Assembly (NCBI RefSeq): GCF_012396185.1
Contig: NZ_JAAXOW010000002.1
Coordinates: 434,001 to 498,000, forward strand
Reading direction: 5' to 3'
DNA from: Sanguibacter hominis ATCC BAA-789
GTDB taxonomy: Bacteria; Actinomycetota; Actinomycetes; Actinomycetales; Cellulomonadaceae
Length of the DNA: 64,000 bases
The notes beneath the pieces were generated by a model that was given only the letters and a program-made list of their open reading frames with translations, was not told the origin of the DNA and ran no database searches. Below, piece after piece: positions 1 through 7,281 of the stretch; within the stretch, counting starts at the first letter, position 1, and each line of letters starts with the position of its first letter. A program made the translations under genes and the position numbers.

Positions 1-1
1 G

Positions 2-1537
2 CCCTTGCTGCTCGCCCTCCCGCTGGCGGTCGTCGGAGGGCTCGGGCTCGACGTAGCGTTTCCGGACCGCGGCGTCTGGCCCCTCGCGTACGTCGCCGTC
101 GGCCTCCTGTTCATCGCGCTGCGCGGCCACCGGGCGCGCGCGGCGTTCGTGATCGGGAGCGTGTGGGGCGTCGCGTTCTTCGTCCCGCACCTGTCGTGGG
201 CCGGCTTCGCGGCAGGCGACCTGCCCTGGTTCGCGCTCGCGACCGCGGAGGGCTTGCTCGTCGGCGTCTCGTGCGCCGCCTTCGCCTGGGCCGCACGGAT
301 CCCCGTGATCGCGCGACGGGAAGCCCTCAGCGCGATCACGTTCGCGTTCGCGCTGACGGCAGGCGAGGTGCTGCGCAGCTCGTGGCCCTTCGGCGGCTTC
401 CCGTGGGGCCGCCTCGCGTTCTCCCAGGCCGACTCGCCGCTCGGTCGGTACGCCTGGCTCGGCGGTACCGTCCTCGTGTCGTTCCTCGTCGCTCTCGTCG
501 GAGCCCTCGTCGCGCTCGCCGTCCTGAGCCTGGTGCGGCTGCGCCTCGGGCGTGCGGGCGCTGCCGTCATCGTCGCGTTCGTGCTCGTCGCGGGCGGGTT
601 GTTCGTGCCTCTCACGACGCAGCCGGAGGGCGGGCGCCTCTCCGTGGGCGCCGTCCAGGGCAACGTGGCGGAGCCCGGGCTGCGCGCGTTCGCGACGCGC
701 TACCAGGTGCTCGGCTTCCACGCGGACGGCACCCGTGCGCTGCTCGACTCGGTCGAGCCCGGAGAGCTCGACCTCGTCGTCTGGCCGGAGAACGCGTCTG
801 ACGTCGACCCCCGCAAGGACCAGCAGGCGTGGGACGTCATCGACCAGGCCGCGCGTGACGTCGCGGCACCGCTGCTCGTGGGGTCGCAGCAGTACGTCGA
901 GAACGGCCGCTACAACCAGAGCCTGCTGTGGCAGCCGGGTGTGGGCATCGTCGACCTCTACGCGAAGCAGCGCCCCGCCCCGTTCGGCGAGTACATCCCG
1001 ATGCGTTCCTTCTTCAGCCGGTTCTCCGACATGACGGACCTCGTCACGACGGACATGCTCCCGGGCAAGGAGATCGGCACGCTGCCGCTCGAGTCACCGC
1101 GCCTCGGGCGGACGGTCGTCCTCGGCTCCGTGATCTGCTTCGAGGTCGCGTACGACGACGTCGTGCGTGACGCCGTCGCGGGCGGCGCGGAGGTGCTCCT
1201 CGTCCAGACGAACAACTCGAACTTCGGCTACAGCGCCGAGTCCACGCAGCAGCTCGCGATGTCGCGGATGCGCGCGATCGAGTCCGGGCGGTCGACGATC
1301 CAGATCTCGACGGTCGGCGTGAGCGGCGTGATCGACGCGACCGGGCGCGTGCAGCAGCGCACGCGGTTGTTCGAGCCTGCTCAGCTCGTCGCGTCTGTGC
1401 CGCTGCGCAGCACGCTGACACCCGCGACACGCGCGGGTGCCGTGCCCGCGTGGATCGTCGTCGCCGTGGCCTCAGCCACTACGGTGGCGGGGATGATCGT
1501 CGCGGTGAGCGCGCGCAAGGGCAGGAGGAAGTCATGA
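2..1537 (+). CDS. lnt: Apolipoprotein N-acyltransferase, 5' end cut by window
   Basis: Transfers an acyl chain to the N-terminal cysteine of lipoproteins at the cytoplasmic membrane. Several hydrophobic segments fill the first ~200 residues and a carbon-nitrogen hydrolase (nitrilase) domain follows. The Glu-Lys-Cys triad is visible as WPEN (E262), the Lys of AKQRPAPFGEYIP (K321) and ICFEVAYD (C378), numbering from the TTG at base 5. That TTG is only the first possible start in the window; the reading frame stays open to base 2 and the first membrane helix looks short, so the true start is probably upstream. The stop overlaps the next gene in ATGA, so the two are probably translationally coupled. 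In mycobacteria Lnt and Ppm1 are fused or adjacent, which fits this pair. Confidence 0.93.
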   Translation, partial: PLLLALPLAVVGGLGLDVAFPDRGVWPLAYVAVGLLFIALRGHRARAAFVIGSVWGVAFFVPHLSWAGFAAGDLPWFALATAEGLLVGVSCAAFAWAARIPVIARREALSAITFAFALTAGEVLRSSWPFGGFPWGRLAFSQADSPLGRYAWLGGTVLVSFLVALVGALVALAVLSLVRLRLGRAGAAVIVAFVLVAGGLFVPLTTQPEGGRLSVGAVQGNVAEPGLRAFATRYQVLGFHADGTRALLDSVEPGELDLVVWPENASDVDPRKDQQAWDVIDQAARDVAAPLLVGSQQYVENGRYNQSLLWQPGVGIVDLYAKQRPAPFGEYIPMRSFFSRFSDMTDLVTTDMLPGKEIGTLPLESPRLGRTVVLGSVICFEVAYDDVVRDAVAGGAEVLLVQTNNSNFGYSAESTQQLAMSRMRAIESGRSTIQISTVGVSGVIDATGRVQQRTRLFEPAQLVASVPLRSTLTPATRAGAVPAWIVVAVASATTVAGMIVAVSARKGRRKS

Positions 1538-2307
1538 CGGACGGTGGTCAGGGGGCCGCGGGTCGGGGCACGGTGGTCGTGGTGCCGACCTACGACGAGT
1601 CGCTCACTCTTCCCGGGACGCTCGAGCGGTTGCGTCGCGCCGTCCCCGACGCGGACGTCCTCGTGGTCGACGACGGCAGCCCGGACGGGACCGGTGACCT
1701 CGCGGAGCGGATCGCCGCGGAGGACCCGGCCGTCCACGTCATGCACCGCTCCGGAAAGCAGGGACTCGGCTCCGCGTACATCGCCGGGTTCCGCTGGGCG
1801 CTCGAGCGTGGTTACGACGTCGTGTGCGAGATGGATGCGGACGGCTCCCACCGGCCGGAAGAGCTGCCAGTGCTGCTCGCGCGGCTCGAGGGTGAGCCGC
1901 GCGTCGACCTGGTGATCGGGGCTCGCTGGGTGCCAGGCGGGAAGGTCGTCAACTGGCCCTTGCACCGCGAGATCCTCTCGCGCGGCGCCAACGTGTACAC
2001 GCGGGTGATGCTCGGCCTCGGCGTCGGTGACGCGACGGGCGGCTTCCGGGCGTTCCGCGCCCCCATGCTGGGCCGGCTCGAGCTGGGCTCGGTCGCGTCG
2101 CACGGGTACTGCTTCCAGGTAGACATGACCAAGCGCGTGATCGACGCCGGGGGAGCGGTGGGCGAGGTCGCGATCACCTTCGTCGAGCGTGAGGCGGGCG
2201 TGTCGAAGATGAGCCGGTCGATCATCGTCGAGGCGCTCGGCAAGGTGACTCTGTGGGGTCTGCAACGCCGCGGGCGTCAGGTGGCACGGGTCTTCTCCCG
2301 CCGCTGA
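1534..2307 (+). CDS. ppm1: Polyprenol-phosphate mannosyltransferase (Ppm1/DPM1-type GT2)
   Basis: Makes polyprenyl-phosphate-mannose from GDP-mannose and polyprenol phosphate, the lipid donor for protein O-mannosylation and lipoglycan mannosylation outside the cell. The 257-residue protein is a single GT2 domain without membrane helices. It opens with VVVVPTYDES, then VVDDGSPDGT for nucleotide binding and the metal-binding MDADGS (D101, D103). The start is the ATG at 1534, which overlaps the lnt stop by four bases; an upstream in-frame ATG at 1450 lies inside lnt and is unlikely. In Mycobacterium the Lnt domain anchors or activates Ppm1, and the overlap here suggests the same partnership. Confidence 0.92.
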   Translation: MTDGGQGAAGRGTVVVVPTYDESLTLPGTLERLRRAVPDADVLVVDDGSPDGTGDLAERIAAEDPAVHVMHRSGKQGLGSAYIAGFRWALERGYDVVCEMDADGSHRPEELPVLLARLEGEPRVDLVIGARWVPGGKVVNWPLHREILSRGANVYTRVMLGLGVGDATGGFRAFRAPMLGRLELGSVASHGYCFQVDMTKRVIDAGGAVGEVAITFVEREAGVSKMSRSIIVEALGKVTLWGLQRRGRQVARVFSRR

Positions 2308-2349
2308 TCAGCACGACCTCAACGGGTGTGCGTGACGGGTGCAGAGATG

Positions 2350-2390
2350 ACGACGAGGGTCGGTTCCTTGTGGGAACCGACCCTCGTCGT
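2350..2390. terminator. Bidirectional hairpin terminator between ppm1 and rbpA
   Basis: A perfect 18-bp inverted repeat (left arm 2350-2367, right arm 2373-2390) flanks a 5-base loop, TTGTG. It lies between the convergent ends of ppm1 and rbpA and can serve both strands. There is no U tract, which is common in high-GC actinobacteria. Confidence 0.85.
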
Positions 2391-2399
2391 GTGTGTCCG

Positions 2400-2744
2400 T
2401 CAGGCGCTGCGGCGCAGCTTTCCGGCCCGCAGGAGGTCGAGACGCTCGTCGAGAAGCTCCTCGAGCTCCTTGATCGTGCGGCGCTCGAGCAGCATGTCCC
2501 AGTGCGTGCGGACGGGCTTGGTCGCCTTGGGCTCGGGGCGGTCGGCGTCGCGCAGCAGGGCGAGCTCGCCGCACCGGCACTCCCACTCAACCGGGACCTC
2601 GGCCTCGGTCGAGAAGGGGAGGATGATCGTGTGCCCGTTGGGGCAGTCGTAGTGCGCCTGGAACCGAGGCGCGAAGTCGACTCCCTCGTCAGTCTCCATG
2701 CTCTTGGAGCCGATGCTCATTCCGCGCAGTGACCGGTCGGCCAT
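2400..2744 (-). CDS. rbpA: RNA polymerase-binding protein RbpA
   Basis: Actinobacterial RbpA binds RNA polymerase holoenzyme with group 1/2 sigma factors, stabilises open complexes and affects rifampicin tolerance. The 114-residue protein has the core domain with its zinc-type cysteines (HYDCPNGH and WECRCGEL) and the C-terminal sigma-interaction helix (HWDMLLERRTIKELEELLDE). The start is the ATG at 2744, preceded by a strong CTGGAGGACACC ribosome-binding site. A SigR/SigH-type promoter lies about 60-80 bases upstream. Length and motifs match the family closely. Confidence 0.96.
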   Translation of the reverse strand: MADRSLRGMSIGSKSMETDEGVDFAPRFQAHYDCPNGHTIILPFSTEAEVPVEWECRCGELALLRDADRPEPKATKPVRTHWDMLLERRTIKELEELLDERLDLLRAGKLRRSA

Positions 2745-2798
2745 GGTGTCCTCCAGAGGGCTGTGTGCAGCCGTTGCGTGTGCAGGGTCTGCAGGTAG

Positions 2799-2825
2799 AA
2801 CGTTCGTCGGGCGCTGCTTTGTTCC
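2799..2825 (-). promoter_or_regulatory. SigR/SigH-type promoter of rbpA
   Basis: On the minus strand GGAAC (2821-2825) and GTT (2799-2801) are separated by exactly 19 bases. This matches the GGAAT/C-N18-19-GTT pattern of disulfide-stress ECF sigma factors (Streptomyces SigR, mycobacterial SigH). Streptomyces rbpA is a known SigR target, so position and sequence agree. It leaves a leader of about 45-50 bases before the ATG. Confidence 0.7.
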
Positions 2826-3082
2826 GTCGATCGGGAGGTCGGCGGTGAAGGTCTGGTGAACTGCACCTGCCGGCTCGCGGTGCGAGCGGCCTGTTTGAGA
2901 ACCATCCTGCCGTGCAAATGGCATGGCGCCACCCGGAAGATTACACGGGGGAGAGGCGGTCCTGCACGCGTCCCGGGCTCCCGCGGCGCGTGGGCCTGAC
3001 CACACAGGTGTCGGACGCGCCAGGCATGATGGCCTTGGTGCGGCCTCGTCGTCGCGCGGACCGATCGAACATGGGAGACACG
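2826..3082. other. Divergent intergenic region rbpA / uvrA-like
   Basis: This gene-free stretch lies upstream of both rbpA and the UvrA-like gene. A CATGAT at 3025-3030 could be a -10 element for the plus-strand gene but no good -35 accompanies it. A lone TCGAAC at 3065-3070 resembles half of an actinobacterial LexA box, without the other half. Nothing else stands out. Confidence 0.4.
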
Positions 3083-5464
3083 GTGAACAAGTCTCAGCCG
3101 GGTGCAGCGGTCGCTCACGCCGCCGACGCGCACGACGTGATCCGCGTGCGCGGTGCACGGGAGAACAACCTCAAGGACTTCAGTCTCGAGATCCCGAAGC
3201 GGCGCCTGACGGTCTTCACCGGAGTGTCCGGGTCCGGGAAGAGCTCGCTCGTCTTCTCGACGATCGCTGCGGAGTCTCAGCGCATGATCAACGAGACCTA
3301 CAGCGCGTTCCTGCAGGGGTTCATGCCCACCGTGGGTCGGCCGGAGGTCGACGTCCTCGAGGGCCTCACGACGGCGATCATCGTCGACCAGGAGCGTCTG
3401 GGGGCCAACCCGCGCTCGACCGTCGGCACGGTGACGGACGTCAACGCGCTGCTGCGCATCCTCTTCAGCCGTCTGGGGGACCCGCACATCGGCCCGCCGA
3501 ACGCGTACTCGTTCAACGTGCCGTCGGTGCACGCGAGCGGCGCGATCACCGTCGAGCGCGGCGGTCGCACGATGGCCGAGAAGGCGACGTTCAACCAGCT
3601 CGGCGGCATGTGCCCGCGGTGCGAGGGCATGGGGAAGGTCAACGACTTCGACCTGACGGCCCTGTACGACGAGAACCTCTCGCTCAGCGATGGCGCCCTC
3701 ACGATCCCGGGCTACACGATGGACGGCTGGTACGGGCGCATCTACCGGGGTTCCGGGTTCTTCGACCCGGACAAGCCGATCCGTGACTTCACGAAGCGCG
3801 AGCTGCACGACCTGCTCTACAAGGAACCGACCAAGATCAAGGTCGACGGGATCAACGTCACCTTCGAGGGGCTCGTCCCGAAGATCCAGAAGTCGTTCCT
3901 CTCCAAGGACCGTGAGGCGATGCAGCCGCACGTCCGTGCCTTCGTGGACCGTGCGGTGACGTTCACCGTGTGTCCCGAGTGCGAGGGGACGCGCGTCAGC
4001 GCGGAGGCACGGTCGTCCCGGATCTCCGGCAAGAACATCGCCGACCTCTGTGCGATGCAGATCAGCGACCTCGCCGAGTGGATCGCGGCGCTCGACGAGC
4101 CCGCCGCCCGGCCGCTGCTCGTGGCGCTGCACAGCACGCTCGAGCACTTTGTCGAGATCGGCCTCGGGTACCTGTCGCTCGACCGGCCGTCCGGGTCGTT
4201 GTCGGGCGGCGAGGCTCAGCGGACCAAGCTCATCCGGCACCTCGGCTCCGCGCTGACTGACGTCACCTACGTGTTCGACGAGCCGAGCATCGGTCTGCAC
4301 CCGCACGACATCGCGCGGATGAACCGCCTCCTGATGCGGCTGCGGGACAAGGGGAACACGGTGCTGGTCGTCGAGCACAAGCCCGAGGTCATCGCGATCG
4401 CGGACCACGTCGTCGACCTCGGTCCAGGCGCGGGCACCGCGGGCGGGGAGATCTGCTTCGAGGGCACGGTCGAAGGACTGCGGGGGAGCGGCACCCTCAC
4501 CGGGCAGCACCTCGACGACCGGGCGCGCCTGAAGGACACCGTACGGACCCCGAGGGACCACCTCGCGATCCGCGGTGCCACGGCCAACAACCTGGCGGAC
4601 GTCGACGTGGACGTCCCGCTCGGGGTGCTCACGGTCGTCACCGGTGTGGCCGGGTCGGGGAAGAGCTCGCTCGTGCACGGCTCGATGCCACGGGACGCGG
4701 GAGTCGTGACGGTGGACCAGGGCGCGATCAAGGGCTCGCGCCGCAGCAACCCCGCGACCTACACCGGGCTGCTCGAGCCGATCCGCAAGGCGTTCGCCAA
4801 GGCGAACGGCGTCAAGCCTGCACTGTTCAGCGCCAACTCCGAGGGTGCCTGCCCGGCCTGCAACGGTGCGGGCGTGATCTACACGGACCTCGGCATGATG
4901 GCGGGCGTCTCGAGCACGTGCGACGCGTGCGAGGGCAAGAGGTTCCAGCCGGCGGTGCTCGAGTACCGACTCGGCGGGCTCGACATCTCGGAGGTGCTCG
5001 CGCTGCCTGTTGAGAAGGCGGTGGCGTTCTTCGCCGAGGGCGAGGCACGCGTCCCGGCGGCGCACAAGATCCTTGAGCGACTCGTCGACGTGGGCCTCGC
5101 TTATGTCAGCCTGGGGCAACCGCTCACGACGCTGTCCGGTGGTGAGCGCCAGCGGCTCAAGCTCGCGACGTACATGGGGGAGGCGGCCGGCGTCTACGTC
5201 CTCGACGAGCCGACGACCGGTCTGCACCTCGCCGACGTCGAGCATCTCCTTGGACTTCTCGACCGGCTCGTCGACGCGGGGAAGTCCGTCATCGTCATCG
5301 AGCACCACCAGGCGGTCATGGCGCACGCGGACTGGATCATCGATCTGGGGCCAGGCGCAGGCCACGAAGGTGGACGGGTCGTGTTCGAGGGAACGCCAGC
5401 AGAGCTCGTCGCGGACCGGTCGACGCTCACCGGTCAGCATCTCGCGGAGTATGTCGGGGTGTGA
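3083..5464 (+). CDS. UvrA-like ABC ATPase (short UvrA paralogue)
   Basis: Tandem-ABC protein of the UvrA family. Both nucleotide-binding domains are intact: Walker A GVSGSGKSS near residue 47 and GVAGSGKSS near 521, with signatures GSLSGGEAQR and TTLSGGERQR. Zinc-module cysteines appear as CPRCEG, CPECEG, CPACNG and CDACEG. At about 793 residues it is clearly shorter than canonical UvrA (~950), so it belongs with short paralogues (DrrC-like, class II/III) tied to drug self-resistance or alternative repair rather than being the housekeeping UvrA. GTG 3083 is preferred because GGGAGA sits just upstream; the in-frame ATG at 3071 would place that sequence inside the gene. No uvrB or uvrC is nearby. 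Substrate is unknown. Confidence 0.85.
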   Translation: MNKSQPGAAVAHAADAHDVIRVRGARENNLKDFSLEIPKRRLTVFTGVSGSGKSSLVFSTIAAESQRMINETYSAFLQGFMPTVGRPEVDVLEGLTTAIIVDQERLGANPRSTVGTVTDVNALLRILFSRLGDPHIGPPNAYSFNVPSVHASGAITVERGGRTMAEKATFNQLGGMCPRCEGMGKVNDFDLTALYDENLSLSDGALTIPGYTMDGWYGRIYRGSGFFDPDKPIRDFTKRELHDLLYKEPTKIKVDGINVTFEGLVPKIQKSFLSKDREAMQPHVRAFVDRAVTFTVCPECEGTRVSAEARSSRISGKNIADLCAMQISDLAEWIAALDEPAARPLLVALHSTLEHFVEIGLGYLSLDRPSGSLSGGEAQRTKLIRHLGSALTDVTYVFDEPSIGLHPHDIARMNRLLMRLRDKGNTVLVVEHKPEVIAIADHVVDLGPGAGTAGGEICFEGTVEGLRGSGTLTGQHLDDRARLKDTVRTPRDHLAIRGATANNLADVDVDVPLGVLTVVTGVAGSGKSSLVHGSMPRDAGVVTVDQGAIKGSRRSNPATYTGLLEPIRKAFAKANGVKPALFSANSEGACPACNGAGVIYTDLGMMAGVSSTCDACEGKRFQPAVLEYRLGGLDISEVLALPVEKAVAFFAEGEARVPAAHKILERLVDVGLAYVSLGQPLTTLSGGERQRLKLATYMGEAAGVYVLDEPTTGLHLADVEHLLGLLDRLVDAGKSVIVIEHHQAVMAHADWIIDLGPGAGHEGGRVVFEGTPAELVADRSTLTGQHLAEYVGV

Positions 5465-5551
5465 GTCTCGTCGAGCGGTGCTGGTCCTGACGCTCTGGCG
5501 ACACCGGGACGCGTGGGCCGCGCCGGCCCGGCGTGCGTGTGCGGCGATGGC

Positions 5552-6028
5552 TCAGCGAGGGACGGGCTTGGCGTACCAGCGGTCCGAGTAGGGCTCGTCG
5601 TTGAACGGTTCGACCCGGCGGTACCCGAGCCTCTCGTACATCGCGCAAGCTTCGACGAGACGACTGTGCGTGTCCAGGCGGACGGTGACGATTCCGCGCC
5701 CTGCGAACATCTGTTCGAGTCTCGCGATAAGCTGGCGCGCCAGGCCTGATCCGCGTGCGGCCGGGGTCGTGAAGACCTTGGTGAGCTCGGCTGTGTCGCC
5801 GATGAACCGCGCGCCGGCGCACCCGACGGGCTCGTCGTCCTGGAAGGCCAGGAGGAAGACTCCGGTCGGGACGGTCAGGTCGTCGTGAGGCTCGTCCAGG
5901 AGCGCTTGGTCGACCTCGGCGGGCGTTGCCGGGCGCCCGTAGTAACGAGATGCCACGTCGTGCATGTAGGAGCGCACGATCTCAGCGGCCATGGGAGAAC
6001 CGGGATCGACGACCTCGATGCTGCGCAC
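5552..6028 (-). CDS. GNAT-family N-acetyltransferase
   Basis: A 158-residue single-domain acetyltransferase. The acetyl-CoA pyrophosphate loop is seen in TPAARGSGLARQLI (the RGSGLA of motif A), preceded by the strand GCAGARFIGDTAELTKVFTT. The C-terminal YERLGYRRVEPF is the usual GNAT motif B. The start is a GTG at 6028 and the weak start leaves the exact N-terminus uncertain. The substrate cannot be told from sequence. It is convergent with the UvrA-like gene and has a 15-base near-palindrome about 50 bases upstream, a plausible operator. Confidence 0.85.
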   Translation of the reverse strand: MRSIEVVDPGSPMAAEIVRSYMHDVASRYYGRPATPAEVDQALLDEPHDDLTVPTGVFLLAFQDDEPVGCAGARFIGDTAELTKVFTTPAARGSGLARQLIARLEQMFAGRGIVTVRLDTHSRLVEACAMYERLGYRRVEPFNDEPYSDRWYAKPVPR

Positions 6029-6074
6029 GGGCGGGATCCTACTCCTGAGCCACGCGTCCCCTAGTCGCCGATAA

Positions 6075-6089
6075 GTTACATTATGTCAC
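6075..6089. promoter_or_regulatory. Near-perfect 15-base palindrome upstream of the GNAT gene
   Basis: GTTACATTATGTCAC is symmetric about base 6082 with one mismatched pair. It lies in a locally AT-rich patch 47 bases upstream of the acetyltransferase start. Read on the minus strand it contains GTGACA, five of six matches to a -35 box, so a bound repressor could block transcription. Size and symmetry suit a GntR-, MarR- or TetR-type dimer; no regulator gene is adjacent. Confidence 0.45.
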
Positions 6090-6135
6090 TTCACCCTCAC
6101 CCGCCCGGGTTGTGCGGCGGCCCCACCCCTCCTCT

Positions 6136-7083
6136 TCAGAGCATCACCAGATCGGTGCCCGTCGACGCATGGTCCCCGAGCGATGCGCTTCGGATCGCAG
6201 GATCGTCGTACGTGTTCCAGTAGTACGTCGACGTGCGGGACGAGAACAGGCCCGTGTAGATCGTCTTCTCGAACTCGCCCGTCTCCATCGTTGCAGCTCC
6301 CTCGACCATCGCGACCTGCTGGAGCGTGTGGAAGGCGCGGCTGACGTTCTCCTCCTCCGTGGTCTTCTGCGGGTAGTGCGCGTTGACGTAGGCGGCACGC
6401 ACGAAGCGTGAGGGCGAGTAGTAGTCACCGGGCAGTCCGCGCATCTGGGAGCCTGACCCGAAGGGTGACAGGCGCGCTCCCCCGAGCGCTTGTTCGGCCG
6501 GGAAGCCAGGGGCCACGTTCAGGTAGTTGCGGAGATTCTCGTGGTGCCAGGCGAACCCTGGTTGGTTGGTGAGGACGTCGATGTTGTCGTCGAACACCTG
6601 CATCCCGTGCGCCGTCTGCTCCACGACGAACGAGCGGTCGTCGTCCGCGACGATCCAGTGCAGCATCGCGCTCGGGAATCTCTCATTGATGGGACGGTCG
6701 ACGATGACGACGCTCCTCAGCGCCGCCTGGACCTCGTCGACGGTCGTGAACTGCGATGTCACCCAGAGCGGGAACTCGAATGCTGCGATGTTCGTCGCGC
6801 CCTCCTGCGGACCAGGTGCGTACTGCGCGTAGCCGGGGAAGTTCAGGCCCGCGACAGCAAGCCCCGCGTCGTTGCCGCAGTCGTAGTACAGCGGGACATC
6901 CTCCTCAACTATCGCCATGCCGATGACCGCGTGCTCGACGTCGTGGATGGCACCGAACGGTGAGCGAGGGACAAACCCGGTGGGCGTGATGACGACGCCC
7001 TCCCCGTATCCGTTCGTCCAGTCAAGATTGCGCGCGAGGTACGCGTGCCCATCGCTGTCCGAGAACCTGATGCTGGTGCACAT
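6136..7083 (-). CDS. Choloylglycine hydrolase / penicillin V acylase family Ntn hydrolase
   Basis: Linear amide C-N hydrolase of the Ntn superfamily, 315 residues. Removal of Met1 would expose Cys2 as nucleophile; conserved Arg18 and Asp21 follow in the RNLDW motif, and GLNFPGYA and the NQPGF region match further active-site segments. The start at 7083 is fixed by this Cys2 requirement and by GAAGGAG 10 bases upstream. No signal peptide is visible, so a cytoplasmic location is likely. Family members cleave conjugated bile salts, penicillin V or acyl-homoserine lactones; sequence reading cannot choose among these. It is transcribed away from the phospholipase-D-like gene across a 198-base gap. 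Confidence 0.88.
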   Translation of the reverse strand: MCTSIRFSDSDGHAYLARNLDWTNGYGEGVVITPTGFVPRSPFGAIHDVEHAVIGMAIVEEDVPLYYDCGNDAGLAVAGLNFPGYAQYAPGPQEGATNIAAFEFPLWVTSQFTTVDEVQAALRSVVIVDRPINERFPSAMLHWIVADDDRSFVVEQTAHGMQVFDDNIDVLTNQPGFAWHHENLRNYLNVAPGFPAEQALGGARLSPFGSGSQMRGLPGDYYSPSRFVRAAYVNAHYPQKTTEEENVSRAFHTLQQVAMVEGAATMETGEFEKTIYTGLFSSRTSTYYWNTYDDPAIRSASLGDHASTGTDLVML

Positions 7084-7245
7084 GCTGGCCGCTCCTTCGG
7101 TCGGGCCCGGACGGTACCGGGCTTCGTCGGGGTGCTGCGCATGTGGAACTGCGCCCTTTGCCCTAGTTCCAGAGTTCCGCTGCCATCCGCGCCGCGCACC
7201 CCGGGCGCGGTGGCACGTATCGCCGCCCCGGGCACCCGGATCTGG

Positions 7246-7273
7246 TTCGCTGCCGCAGGGAGGCGGATATAGG
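7246..7273 (+). promoter_or_regulatory. Candidate promoter for a leaderless mRNA of the PLD-like gene
   Basis: TTCGCT (7246-7251) and TATAGG (7268-7273) are separated by 16 bases. Only eight bases lie between the -10 box and the GTG at 7282, so transcription would begin at or next to the start codon. Leaderless genes are common in actinobacteria and the GTG lacks a ribosome-binding site, which agrees. Confidence 0.4.
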
Positions 7274-7281
7274 TTGGCAGC

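Noticed and set aside
3065-3070. TCGAAC as a LexA (SOS) box before the UvrA-like gene
   Set aside because: Only one half-site is present; the partner GTTCGA is missing at the right distance.
2717-5440. A 907-codon open frame opposite the UvrA-like gene
   Set aside because: It is the antisense frame of a clearly conserved gene, made of Arg/Asp/Val-rich low-information protein, and appears because high GC removes stop codons. No motif or ribosome-binding site supports it.
6067-6074. GCCGATAA as a sigma-28 -10 box on the plus strand
   Set aside because: No TCAAG or TAAA-type box lies 12 bases upstream, and the reading strand leads into a convergent gene. It lies next to the GNAT palindrome and is probably accidental.
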